Shown piece by piece: positions 19,401-26,778 of a stretch of DNA of 64,000 nucleotides. Source of the stretch: Anaerospora hongkongensis (lineage in GTDB: Bacteria; Bacillota; Negativicutes; Sporomusales; DSM-15969); the NCBI RefSeq assembly GCF_004339805.1, contig NZ_SLUI01000006.1, positions 167,399 through 231,398 of the forward strand, in the 5' to 3' direction. The position numbers were made by a program, and so were the translations under genes. Position 1 is the first letter of the stretch; every line of letters begins with the position of its first letter. Below the pieces are notes generated by a model. It ran no database searches and was not told the DNA's origin. It worked only from the letters and a program-made list of their open reading frames with translations.

Positions 19401-20948
19401 TGCTCTCAGGACACCATCAAAAGGATGAAGGAAATTATCGAAGAGAAACAGCTTAATCGGGTGGTTGTAGCCTCCTGCACCATGCGGACCCATCAGCCGC
19501 TTTTCCGGGAAATGCTGCGGGAAGCTGGCCTCAACCAATTCTACTTCGAAATGGCCAATATCCGTGACCAGTGTTCATGGGTGCATCGCAGCGAGCCGGT
19601 CGGCGCGACGGAGAAGGCTAAGGACCTGGTGCGGATGGCGGCAGCCAAAGTGCGTCACCACGACCCGCTTTACCTGCATCCTGTGCCGGTGATTCCCTCG
19701 ACGCTTATTATCGGCGGCGGGGTTGCCGGAATGACTGCCGCTTTATCGGCAGCCAGTCAAGGATTTACCGCCTATCTTGTCGAGAAAGAAGCGGAGCTCG
19801 GCGGCCATGCCCGTGAGATTTACCGGGATCTGGAGGGGAACGACGTTCAGCAATATCTGCACCAATTGACTGCAGCTGTTGCAGACCATCCGCTGATCAA
19901 AGTCTTTACCAATACGCAAATCACGAATTTCTCCGGTCACGCCGGACACTTTATCACTTCTGTGCGCAGTGGCCAAGACGAAACGGCGACGGACATAGAA
20001 CATGGCACCGTGATCGTCGCCACCGGGAGCGAAGAACGTGTGGCCGCCGGCTATCTGGCAGGCGAAGATCCCCGCGTCATTACCGGCAGCGCCTTTGAGA
20101 AACTGCTTGCCGCCGGTCAGCCGGTAAAAGCCAAACAGATTGTCATGATCCAATGTGCCGGTTCCCGTAATGAGGAAATTAAGTACTGCAGCCGTACCTG
20201 TTGCGGTCAGGCCATCAAAAACGCTCTGCTGCTGAAAAAGCGGCAGCCTGCAACCGACATTTATATCTTGTACCGGGACATCCGCACCTATGGTTTTATG
20301 GAGAGCCAGTACAAGGAAGCCCGGGACATAGGAATTCGCTTTATTCCTTATACCGAGCAGCAAAAACCGGAACTTGCCAAAGCAGGCAGCCGATTGAGCC
20401 TCACTGTACACGAACCGAGTCTTAAAAGGACCATTAATTTAACCCCTGATCTTGTGGTACTGGCGTCGGCCACTGTACCGTCAGACACGGCGCGCAGCCT
20501 GGGGACCATGCTGAAGGTACCGGTCAATGAGGACGGCTTCTTTGTCGAAACCCACGCCAAATTAGGTCCAATTGATTTTCCCTCCCAGGGCATTTTCCTA
20601 TGCGGTGGAGCACATTCGCCCAAGTATCTCCATGAATGTATCTATCAAGCCCAAGGGGCGGTGGCGCGAGCCAGTACCATCCTGTCTCAGGATAATCTGA
20701 TGGCGGGCGGGGTTGTGGTAAACGTCGATCCGGATAAATGCGCCGCCTGTCTCACTTGTGTGCGCATCTGCCCCTATAGCGTGCCCCGTATTGGCGAAGA
20801 CGGCAAAGCCTGTATCGAGGCTGTCCAGTGCCACGGCTGCGGCAGCTGCGCCGGGGAGTGTCCGAACAAGGCAATTCAATTGCAGCACTATAAAGATAAT
20901 CAGATCTTGGAAAAGGTCCGCGCTCTGTTTAAGGAGGTATCCGCATGA
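16479..20948 (+). CDS. hdrA: Giant HdrA-like flavoprotein: two HdrA modules with an inserted GltD/NfnB-type NAD(P)H module
   Basis: A 1489-residue flavin/iron-sulfur protein. In order: an HdrA FAD domain (LGGGIAGMQSA, about residue 25) with ECSMC; a ferredoxin motif CTACGDCVDACP (about 123); then an inserted module like the glutamate synthase small subunit or NfnB, with CRSTCPAG, CGRICHHPCEAEC, a second FAD motif IIGGGPAG (about 267) and an NAD(P) motif VIGGGNVAMDVA (about 397). After it come CMNCGICSECFQC (about 634) and the rest of HdrA. A second HdrA copy follows from about 935 (CQCGIN; FAD motif IIGGGVAGM about 1078; CSRTCC about 1235). Two 4Fe-4S motifs close the protein (CAACLTCVRICP and CHGCGSCAGECP). 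The layout predicts flavin-based electron bifurcation or confurcation with NAD(P)H, ferredoxin and methylene-THF. It lies between HdrB and MvhD genes. Confidence 0.9.
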   Translation: MAKVSSIGVQAPPASTKEKIGSVLVLGGGIAGMQSALDLANGGYLVHMVTDEPSIGGKMAQLDKTFPTNECSMCLLGPKMSDCLSHPNIIIHTHSVLEKLGGEAGNFTAQVRKKARFIDIDECTACGDCVDACPVKVKDGFNQDQGLRKAVYKLFPQSVPNRFMIDKRGVPPCRSTCPAGTNVQGYVALLSQGKFAEALEVIHRRLPFAGICGRICHHPCEAECNRQEIDQPLAIATLKRAAADYGWEELAKAESQIYTPTRKERVAIIGGGPAGLTAACDLVEKGYQVTIFEALPSPGGWLKYGIPQYRLPEIVVQREIDMLLRHGIEVRNNTRVGSDITLKELKEQYNAVLIAVGVQKSRDLPLEGAGLAGVLPGVGFLRDIKLGQNPRVGKKVVVIGGGNVAMDVARSALRQGGEEVHVVCLESRGEMPAHVWEIEEAEDEGVILHPGWGPKAIVGSGGKVSAVGFRACSAVFDAERRFNPRYDETRTILLDADTVIMAIGQAADLEFLQGQKKVTTARGIVAADSLTKATGDPAIFACGDVAHGPASVIEAVASAHEAAISIDRYLNGAQIAANREKPHQDKLTLPENTPVHPMGRLSQAFAPASLRSGDYREVALGMSEEEAIEEASRCMNCGICSECFQCEKACKKQVIHHDDTDEMLDLSVGALVLAPGFDIFDASLKGEYGYGIYPNVLNSLEFERLLSSTGPTTGHVVRPSDGASPRKVAFIQCVGSRDCGDNGAEYCSSICCMYSTKEALIAREHDANVEPAIFYLDMRSYGKNFDKYVETAKKGGVRYVRAMISSIKEDPVTQNLFIKYINESGDIVEEEFELVVLAVGVRPPKTAAPLLATLGIEAHPYGFADTDDFSPTETSRQGIYVAGAFQGPRDIPETVMTASAAAAKAGELLADARNTLRRLKAYPPERDVSEEPVRIGVFICQCGINIASIVNVPEVVAYGQSLPDVVHCQDNLYTCSQDTIKRMKEIIEEKQLNRVVVASCTMRTHQPLFREMLREAGLNQFYFEMANIRDQCSWVHRSEPVGATEKAKDLVRMAAAKVRHHDPLYLHPVPVIPSTLIIGGGVAGMTAALSAASQGFTAYLVEKEAELGGHAREIYRDLEGNDVQQYLHQLTAAVADHPLIKVFTNTQITNFSGHAGHFITSVRSGQDETATDIEHGTVIVATGSEERVAAGYLAGEDPRVITGSAFEKLLAAGQPVKAKQIVMIQCAGSRNEEIKYCSRTCCGQAIKNALLLKKRQPATDIYILYRDIRTYGFMESQYKEARDIGIRFIPYTEQQKPELAKAGSRLSLTVHEPSLKRTINLTPDLVVLASATVPSDTARSLGTMLKVPVNEDGFFVETHAKLGPIDFPSQGIFLCGGAHSPKYLHECIYQAQGAVARASTILSQDNLMAGGVVVNVDPDKCAACLTCVRICPYSVPRIGEDGKACIEAVQCHGCGSCAGECPNKAIQLQHYKDNQILEKVRALFKEVSA

Positions 20949-21412
20949 GTACATTCGAACCGAAGATCGTTGCTTTCTGCTGTTACTACTGCGCATACTC
21001 GGCGGCCGATCTGGCCGGTTCCATGCGCCTGCAGTATCCAGCCAATATCCGCATGATCGATTTGCCTTGCTCAGGTAAGATTGAGCAGAACCTGCTGCTC
21101 ACAGCTTTTGAAGAAGGAGCTGACGGCGTATATGTCGCCGGGTGCATGGAAGGAGACTGCCATTTCCTGCGCGGCAATTTCCGGGCCCGCAAGCGTGTGG
21201 AGTACGTGAAGAAGATTCTTGATGAACTGGGAATCGGGGGGGAACGGCTGGCAATGTATAACCTGTCGGGATCGATGGGACCACGCTTCGCCGAAATCGC
21301 AAAAGAAATGACCGAACGCATTCGGGCCCTTGGACCGAGCCCATTGAACCGTGCTGCCGGGGGCATGGCGAGTGAACCGTCAACACCAAGTTTGTCGGAG
21401 ATAGGGGGGTGA
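20945..21412 (+). CDS. mvhD: MvhD-like iron-sulfur electron-transfer subunit
   Basis: A 155-residue protein of the MvhD/HdrD-delta family. CCYYCAYSAADLAG and CSGKIEQ, then GCMEGDCHF, hold the 2Fe-2S ligands. In methanogens MvhD links hydrogenase to HdrA; here no hydrogenase gene is adjacent, so it likely wires HdrA to MetV/MetF. Its start overlaps the HdrA stop (ATGA) after AAGGAGG. The C-terminal 25 residues are variable. Confidence 0.92.
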   Translation: MSTFEPKIVAFCCYYCAYSAADLAGSMRLQYPANIRMIDLPCSGKIEQNLLLTAFEEGADGVYVAGCMEGDCHFLRGNFRARKRVEYVKKILDELGIGGERLAMYNLSGSMGPRFAEIAKEMTERIRALGPSPLNRAAGGMASEPSTPSLSEIGG

Positions 21413-21419
21413 AAAGCAG

Positions 21420-22088
21420 ATGATTGTTGCTCAGCAAAAGCCTATCGGGGAAATAGAGAGTTATATTGGCTCCGCTAAAAAAATATTGGTGGCCGGGTGT
21501 GGGGGCTGCGTCACCGTCTGCTTATCAGGCGGACAAAAAGAAGTAGACATTCTGGCCACCAGCCTGCGGATTTTGCGCAAAAAAGCGGGGAATCCCGTCG
21601 AGGTGGTCAGCGAAACATTGGAACGCCAATGCGACAAGGAATATGTGGAGAAGCTGGAGTCTCTGGTCAAAGACGTTGATTGTGTTGTATCTCTGGCTTG
21701 CGGGGTCGGCGTACAGTATCTGGCGGAACGCTACCCGGACAAATATGTTGTGCCTGCCCAAAACACCAAATTTATCGGCGGGACCACCGAGCACGGAGTC
21801 TGGGAAGAGCGCTGCGGCCTCTGCGGGGAATGCATCCTGGCAAGTACTGGCGGCATCTGCCCGGTGATCCGGTGTTCCAAGAGTATTTTGAACGGTCCGT
21901 GCGGCGGGTCCAGTAACGGTAAATGCGAAATTGACCCGGACACCGACTGTGCCTGGGCCCTGATCTACGAGCAACTCAAGCGGCAGGGCCGGGAAGCTTC
22001 CTTGTGCGAGGTTTTTCCGGTGAAAGACTGGTCTAAATCCCGGGACGGCGGTCCGCGCAAGTATGTTAGGGAGGATGTACTCCTATGA
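21420..22088 (+). CDS. metV: Methylene-THF reductase zinc/iron-sulfur subunit MetV
   Basis: A 222-residue MetV. An N-terminal CGGCVTVC motif is followed by the MetV C-terminal cysteine region: CGLCGEC, CPVIRCSK and GPCGGSSNGKCEID. MetV partners MetF and links it to the Hdr/Mvh electron chain. It overlaps metF by 4 bases (ATGA), so both products are made in step. Order hdrCBA-mvhD-metVF matches known acetogen clusters such as Moorella. Confidence 0.94.
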   Translation: MIVAQQKPIGEIESYIGSAKKILVAGCGGCVTVCLSGGQKEVDILATSLRILRKKAGNPVEVVSETLERQCDKEYVEKLESLVKDVDCVVSLACGVGVQYLAERYPDKYVVPAQNTKFIGGTTEHGVWEERCGLCGECILASTGGICPVIRCSKSILNGPCGGSSNGKCEIDPDTDCAWALIYEQLKRQGREASLCEVFPVKDWSKSRDGGPRKYVREDVLL

Positions 22089-23029
22089 GTGAGCAGTTGA
22101 CGAAAGAGTTGACAACCGAGAGCAGGCTGGAAAAGGGTTTTGCCAGAGGGGAATTTGTTGTGACGTCGGAAATCGGCCCCTTAAAAGGGGCCTCGGCCCA
22201 CAATATCATTGAGCATACCAAAGAGGCGAAACTCAAATGTGACGGCTTCAATTTAACCGATAATCAAAGTGCGGTAGTTCGGCTCTCCAGTATTGCGGCT
22301 GCTGTGCATGTTCTCCAGCATGGCGGCAATCCGATCATTCAGATGACCTGCCGGGACCGGAACCGCATTGCCATTCAGAGCGATTTATTAGGAGCCTACA
22401 GCCTGGGGGTTCGCAATGTTCTGTGTTTAAGCGGCGACCATCAGTCTTTTGGCAACCATCCTACAGCCAAGAACGTCTATGATATCGATTCGATTCAGCT
22501 TATCGCGCTGGTCAAAAAGATGCGCGATGAACAGCAAATGCTCAGCGGCGAAGCAATGAAAGCGGCTCCCAGGTTTTATATCGGAGCGGTTGAGAGCCCG
22601 TTCGGCGATCCTATTGAATTGCGGATCATGCGTTTAGCTAAGAAGGTGCAGGCTGGTGCGCAATTCATTCAGACCCAGGCTATTTTCGACATCGAAAAGT
22701 TTAAGTACTGGATGAGCTTGGTCCGCAAAGCCGGAATCGACCGGCAAGTGAATATTATGGCAGGCGTCCTGCCTGTCAAATCAGTCCGGGCGTTACAATA
22801 TATGAAGGAAAATGTGGCAGGGATGAGTATTCCGGACGAATTGATCGACCGGATGGCAAAGGCTGAAAACCCTCAAACCGAGGGGATCGCCATTGTTATT
22901 GAGCTCATCAAACAATTGCGGCAGGTCGAAGGAGTCAAAGGCATTCATATCATGCCTGTGGGCTGGGAAGCCGCTTTATCCGATATTGTGACAGGCGCCG
23001 GCTTGCTGCCCCGTCCAATATTGGACTAA
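22085..23029 (+). CDS. metF: Methylenetetrahydrofolate reductase, catalytic subunit MetF
   Basis: A 314-residue FAD TIM-barrel enzyme that reduces methylene-THF to methyl-THF. VTSEIGPLKGAS holds the family glutamate, and LCLSGDHQSFGNHP and FIQTQAIFD are typical active-site segments. It lacks the eukaryotic regulatory domain, as usual in bacteria. The start overlaps the metV stop after AGGGAGGATG. It supplies the methyl group used by AcsE further downstream. Confidence 0.96.
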   Translation: MSEQLTKELTTESRLEKGFARGEFVVTSEIGPLKGASAHNIIEHTKEAKLKCDGFNLTDNQSAVVRLSSIAAAVHVLQHGGNPIIQMTCRDRNRIAIQSDLLGAYSLGVRNVLCLSGDHQSFGNHPTAKNVYDIDSIQLIALVKKMRDEQQMLSGEAMKAAPRFYIGAVESPFGDPIELRIMRLAKKVQAGAQFIQTQAIFDIEKFKYWMSLVRKAGIDRQVNIMAGVLPVKSVRALQYMKENVAGMSIPDELIDRMAKAENPQTEGIAIVIELIKQLRQVEGVKGIHIMPVGWEAALSDIVTGAGLLPRPILD

Positions 23030-23203
23030 GAACCGCATTCCCCGGCTGCAAGGCCTTATTCCGTCGGAAGCCTGCTTGCAGATGTATATACATATATACT
23101 TTGCTTGGGGGACTGCAGGATGTTCGGCCGTCCGGAGGATTTCGCGATATCAATCAATTATAGCCCTGGTGTTTCGATACTGATATGAAAGGATAGAGGG
23201 CCT

Positions 23204-23884
23204 ATGCATGCAAGTGAGTTGCGACCGGATAACCTGAAACAAGCCTATCAATCGGCATACACCAAGGCCTGCGAGGATTTCCAGCGCTGGAATCCCGAGG
23301 ATATGGCAGCAAGCAGCGGAACGAGTTTCGCTTGCGCCACCAGTACTTTCTCCATTGTTTATGCCGGCCAAGGCTATCAGGTCAGTTTTCCGTCGGGTGA
23401 GGTTGTCTATGCAGACAGAAACGATACGGTACCGGTTACGGAAAAAATAATCCTTTTGCATTATTTAATCCGGGCCAGTGGGCAGACGATAGCAAATTCC
23501 TGGATTTCCTTTAAAGAAATCCCGGTGGTCGGCATGTTGTATTTAGAGCCTTTTAATAAGCGAGTTACCAACTATCTTATTGGCGTTTTCGGCAACAAAC
23601 CGCACCTGCTGCTGCAGGCCGGGGAACTGCTGGGGGCAAGCGCGTGCCGGTTCGGCAACTATGGCATTAAGCTGAATGCCCTGCCGCGTTTACCTATCAT
23701 TTACGCTCTGTGGGCTGGCGATGAGGAATTTCCGCCAAGGGCAACAGTGTTGTTTGATGCCACGGCGCCTTACTACCTGCCCACAGAGGATCTGGTTGTC
23801 GCCGCTGGTTTTTGTGTCGGTAAACTGGCCCAGGCGGCAAGAAAGCTGCCTGCTGCCGAAGTACCTGACCTGGGAACAGTATAA
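23204..23884 (+). CDS. DUF3786 protein of the Wood-Ljungdahl cluster
   Basis: A 226-residue soluble protein matching the DUF3786 family as I recall it (ISFKEIPVVGMLY, GASACRFGNYGIK, PRLPIIYALW, DATAPYYLPTEDL). Its function is not established. It often lies with cooC and CODH/ACS genes, and here it precedes cooC by 49 bases, so a role in metallocentre assembly or folding of CODH/ACS partners is plausible. The 174-base gap before it holds a TGTATATACATATATAC motif (23083-23099) like those upstream of folD. The start follows AAAGGATAGAGG. Confidence 0.75.
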   Translation: MHASELRPDNLKQAYQSAYTKACEDFQRWNPEDMAASSGTSFACATSTFSIVYAGQGYQVSFPSGEVVYADRNDTVPVTEKIILLHYLIRASGQTIANSWISFKEIPVVGMLYLEPFNKRVTNYLIGVFGNKPHLLLQAGELLGASACRFGNYGIKLNALPRLPIIYALWAGDEEFPPRATVLFDATAPYYLPTEDLVVAAGFCVGKLAQAARKLPAAEVPDLGTV

Positions 23885-23933
23885 CTCGGAAATAATCAAG
23901 GAAAGTGTTGGATCACTAAAGGAGGTAATCCCC

Positions 23934-24695
23934 GTGAAAATCGCCGTATCCGGTAAAGGCGGCGTAGGCAAGACAACGGTAGCGGCTAATCTCGCCAGAT
24001 TGTTTGCCAGCCAGGGCTACAAAGTATATGCGGTTGACGCCGATCCAGATTCAAGCTTAGGGAGCGCCATCGGTCTTGACGATGAAATTATGGCGATCAG
24101 CAAACCCCTGATTGAAATGCAGCAGGTTATTGCGGAACGCAGTGGCGGCGGGGCATTTTATACCCTTAATCCTCAGGTGGATGATATTCTTGATGCTTAT
24201 ACCATTCAAACAGGCAACATCCGATTTTTACGCATGGGAGGGATTAAACAAGGGGGTTCTGCCTGCTACTGCCGGGAAAATTCATTTTTACATGCCGTAG
24301 TTGATGCGCTGCTGCTTGGCAAGCAGGATGTGGTTGTACTTGATATGGGAGCAGGCATCGAACATTTGACGCGTGGCACATCCAAAGGAGTTGATGTCAT
24401 GCTCGTGGTTACGGAACCCACCAAAAATAGTGCGCAAACAGCGAAGGTAGTAAGGCATCTGGCCGATGAAATTGGCGTAAAAAAAGTAAAAATAATCGGC
24501 AATAAGATTCGTAGTGAAAAGGAAGAAACTTTTCTGAGGACCCAATTTGAGGCCGGCGAGATTATTGGTATGCTGCCGTTTGATGATTCAATTCTTGAAG
24601 CAGCCATGGGCGGGCCGGTGGATGTGACGGACAGCAGTCAGCCGGTTGGCGCTCAAATGCGAATGATGTATGACTGTATTCTTCAAGGGAGTTAA
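23934..24695 (+). CDS. cooC: CO dehydrogenase nickel-insertion ATPase CooC (copy 1)
   Basis: A 253-residue MinD/ParA-type P-loop ATPase. SGKGGVGKTT is the deviant Walker A with signature lysine, DADPDSS is Walker A', and CYC (in SACYCREN) is the CxC metal-binding pair of CooC. It is thought to load nickel into the C-cluster of CODH. GTG 23934 follows AAAGGAGGT perfectly; a longer frame starting at 23676 would overlap the DUF3786 gene and has no such site. It directly precedes the CODH gene. Confidence 0.92.
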   Translation: MKIAVSGKGGVGKTTVAANLARLFASQGYKVYAVDADPDSSLGSAIGLDDEIMAISKPLIEMQQVIAERSGGGAFYTLNPQVDDILDAYTIQTGNIRFLRMGGIKQGGSACYCRENSFLHAVVDALLLGKQDVVVLDMGAGIEHLTRGTSKGVDVMLVVTEPTKNSAQTAKVVRHLADEIGVKKVKIIGNKIRSEKEETFLRTQFEAGEIIGMLPFDDSILEAAMGGPVDVTDSSQPVGAQMRMMYDCILQGS

Positions 24696-24786
24696 AATAG
24701 GCTGACGACAGACTGACGCTTAAAATCAAGGTCTCAAAGGCTAGTTGTTTATTATCAATTTACCAACAGTTAGGGGAGGTAGAAGA

Positions 24787-26739
24787 ATGTCCGAATTTGA
24801 AAAATGCACAGTCGACCCCGCCGCGCGGGAAATGCTCGTCAAAGCGAAAAAAATAGGATTCCTGACCAGTTTTGACCGGGCCAAAGCTCAAGAGCCCCGT
24901 TGTAATTTTGGCAATAGCGGTATTTGCTGCCGGATTTGCTTGCAGGGGCCATGCCGGATTATCCCGAAAAAATTGGGCGCCAATAAAGGGATCTGTGGTG
25001 CTTCCGATTATACTATTGTGGCCCGTAATACCGTCCGTTACATTGCTGGCGGAGCATCGGCCCACTCTGATCATGGGCGGCATATTGCGACAGCTGTGCT
25101 TCATGTAGGGGAAGGCCATGCCAAGGATTATAAGATCACCGATTCGGCCAAGTTGCTCAAAGTTGCTAAGCGGATTGGCCTGCCCACAGAAGGAAAATCA
25201 ATTAATGAAGTAGCCGTAGCGGTGGCTTCCGAAGCCCTGAAGGATTTCGGCCGCCAGGATACTGCTCCTTGCACCTGGGTTGAATCAACAGTTACCGAGG
25301 GCCGCAAGAAAAAGTTTAAGGATACCACGATTATGCCGTCCAGCATCAATGGCTCGATTGCTGAATTGTTACATCAGACTCACATTGGTAATGATGCCGA
25401 TCCTGTCAACATTATTTTCAGCGGGTTGAGAGTGGCCTTGGGAGATTACGACGGCATGCAGCTTGCTACTGATCTGTCCGATGTTTTGTTTGGTACGCCG
25501 ACTCCGACGGTGACCGAAGCCAACCTAGGGGTCCTTGACCCGGAAATGGTTAACATCTGCGTACACGGCCACAATCCGCTGCTGAGTCAGGTGGTTGTCG
25601 ATACGGCCCGGGAAATGCAGGAAGAGGCTAAAGCTGCCGGAGCTAAGGGCATCAAATTATCCGGCATTTGCTGCACAGGCAACGAGGTTTTGAGCCGCGC
25701 GGGGGTGGCCATCGCCACCAACTTCGCCACTCAGGAACTGGCAATTATGACCGGGCTGGTTGATGCCATCGTGGTCGACGTGCAGTGTATTATGCCTAGT
25801 CTGCGCAGCCTGTCCGAATGTTTCCACACCAAAGTCATTACAACAATGCCGATCAGTAAAATCCCCGGTTCCTACCATTATGAATTTGACGAGGAAAATG
25901 CCGTTGAAAGCGCCCGGGCAATCATCCGCCTGGCCATTGAAACCTATAAACGGCGCGATCCGGAGAAAATCGAGCGCCAGGAATACAAAAATAAAGTCGT
26001 CGCCGGCTTCAGCCTGGAAGCTATTCTGGAAATCTTCGCTTCTGTCAACCCGGATAATCCGATCAGCGTATTGACCGAGGCGATTAAAGCCGGAGAATTA
26101 AAAGGGGTCGCTTTGTTTGCCGGTTGTAACAACCTCAAAGGAACTCACAATCAAAACCATGTGGAAATCGCCAAGAAAATGGCGGCCAACGACGTGTTTA
26201 TGGTAGCTACCGGCTGTGCCGGCCAGGCTTATGCCATGAGCGGGCTTTTGACCCCTGAGGCGGTTGAGGCATATGCGGGTCCCGGACTCAAGGCGTTCCT
26301 AAACCGTATCAGTGCAAAAGCCGACTTGAAGACGGCTTTGCCGCTCATCTTCCATATGGGGTCCTGTGTTGACAACTCCCGGGCTACCTCTTTACTGACC
26401 CTGATGGCTAACGAACTGGGAGTGGATACTCCGGACGTACCTTTTGTCGCGTCGGCGCCTGAGCCGATGTCTGAAAAAGCCGTAGCTATCGGCGCCTGGA
26501 ATGTCGCCATGGGCATTCCGGTGCACATTGGCGTAATAGCGCCCACCACCGGCAGCGACCTCGTCCACGGCGTCGTGACTCAAATCGCCAAAGATGTGTT
26601 CGGCGGCTATTTCATCATGGAAACCGATTATGCCAAAGGGACCGACAAGTTGTTGGCCGCCCTGGAGGAACGAAGCTGGAAACTGCGAATTCGCAGTGCA
26701 GCCAAAGCAAAATATGCCGAACGTGAAACCGCTAATTAA
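24787..26739 (+). CDS. acsA: Carbon monoxide dehydrogenase catalytic subunit
   Basis: A 650-residue Ni-Fe-S enzyme that reduces CO2 to CO for acetyl-CoA synthesis. The N-terminal cysteine cluster (from C39: CNFGNSGICC, then CLQGPCR) binds the B and D clusters. GICCTGNEVL, FAGCNN, VATGCAGQAYAMS and GSCVDNSRA (about 527) include C-cluster ligands. The start at 24787 is set by GGGGAGG. Followed directly by acsB (39-base gap), as expected for the bifunctional CODH/ACS complex. Confidence 0.97.
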   Translation: MSEFEKCTVDPAAREMLVKAKKIGFLTSFDRAKAQEPRCNFGNSGICCRICLQGPCRIIPKKLGANKGICGASDYTIVARNTVRYIAGGASAHSDHGRHIATAVLHVGEGHAKDYKITDSAKLLKVAKRIGLPTEGKSINEVAVAVASEALKDFGRQDTAPCTWVESTVTEGRKKKFKDTTIMPSSINGSIAELLHQTHIGNDADPVNIIFSGLRVALGDYDGMQLATDLSDVLFGTPTPTVTEANLGVLDPEMVNICVHGHNPLLSQVVVDTAREMQEEAKAAGAKGIKLSGICCTGNEVLSRAGVAIATNFATQELAIMTGLVDAIVVDVQCIMPSLRSLSECFHTKVITTMPISKIPGSYHYEFDEENAVESARAIIRLAIETYKRRDPEKIERQEYKNKVVAGFSLEAILEIFASVNPDNPISVLTEAIKAGELKGVALFAGCNNLKGTHNQNHVEIAKKMAANDVFMVATGCAGQAYAMSGLLTPEAVEAYAGPGLKAFLNRISAKADLKTALPLIFHMGSCVDNSRATSLLTLMANELGVDTPDVPFVASAPEPMSEKAVAIGAWNVAMGIPVHIGVIAPTTGSDLVHGVVTQIAKDVFGGYFIMETDYAKGTDKLLAALEERSWKLRIRSAAKAKYAERETAN

Positions 26740-26778
26740 GAGGTCACAGTTTAGGTAACTGGGAGGGGGAATATATAG

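Noticed and set aside
23676..23933. Longer N-terminus for the first CooC
   Set aside because: It lies inside the DUF3786 gene, while a perfect AAAGGAGGT site precedes GTG 23934 and the P-loop starts there.
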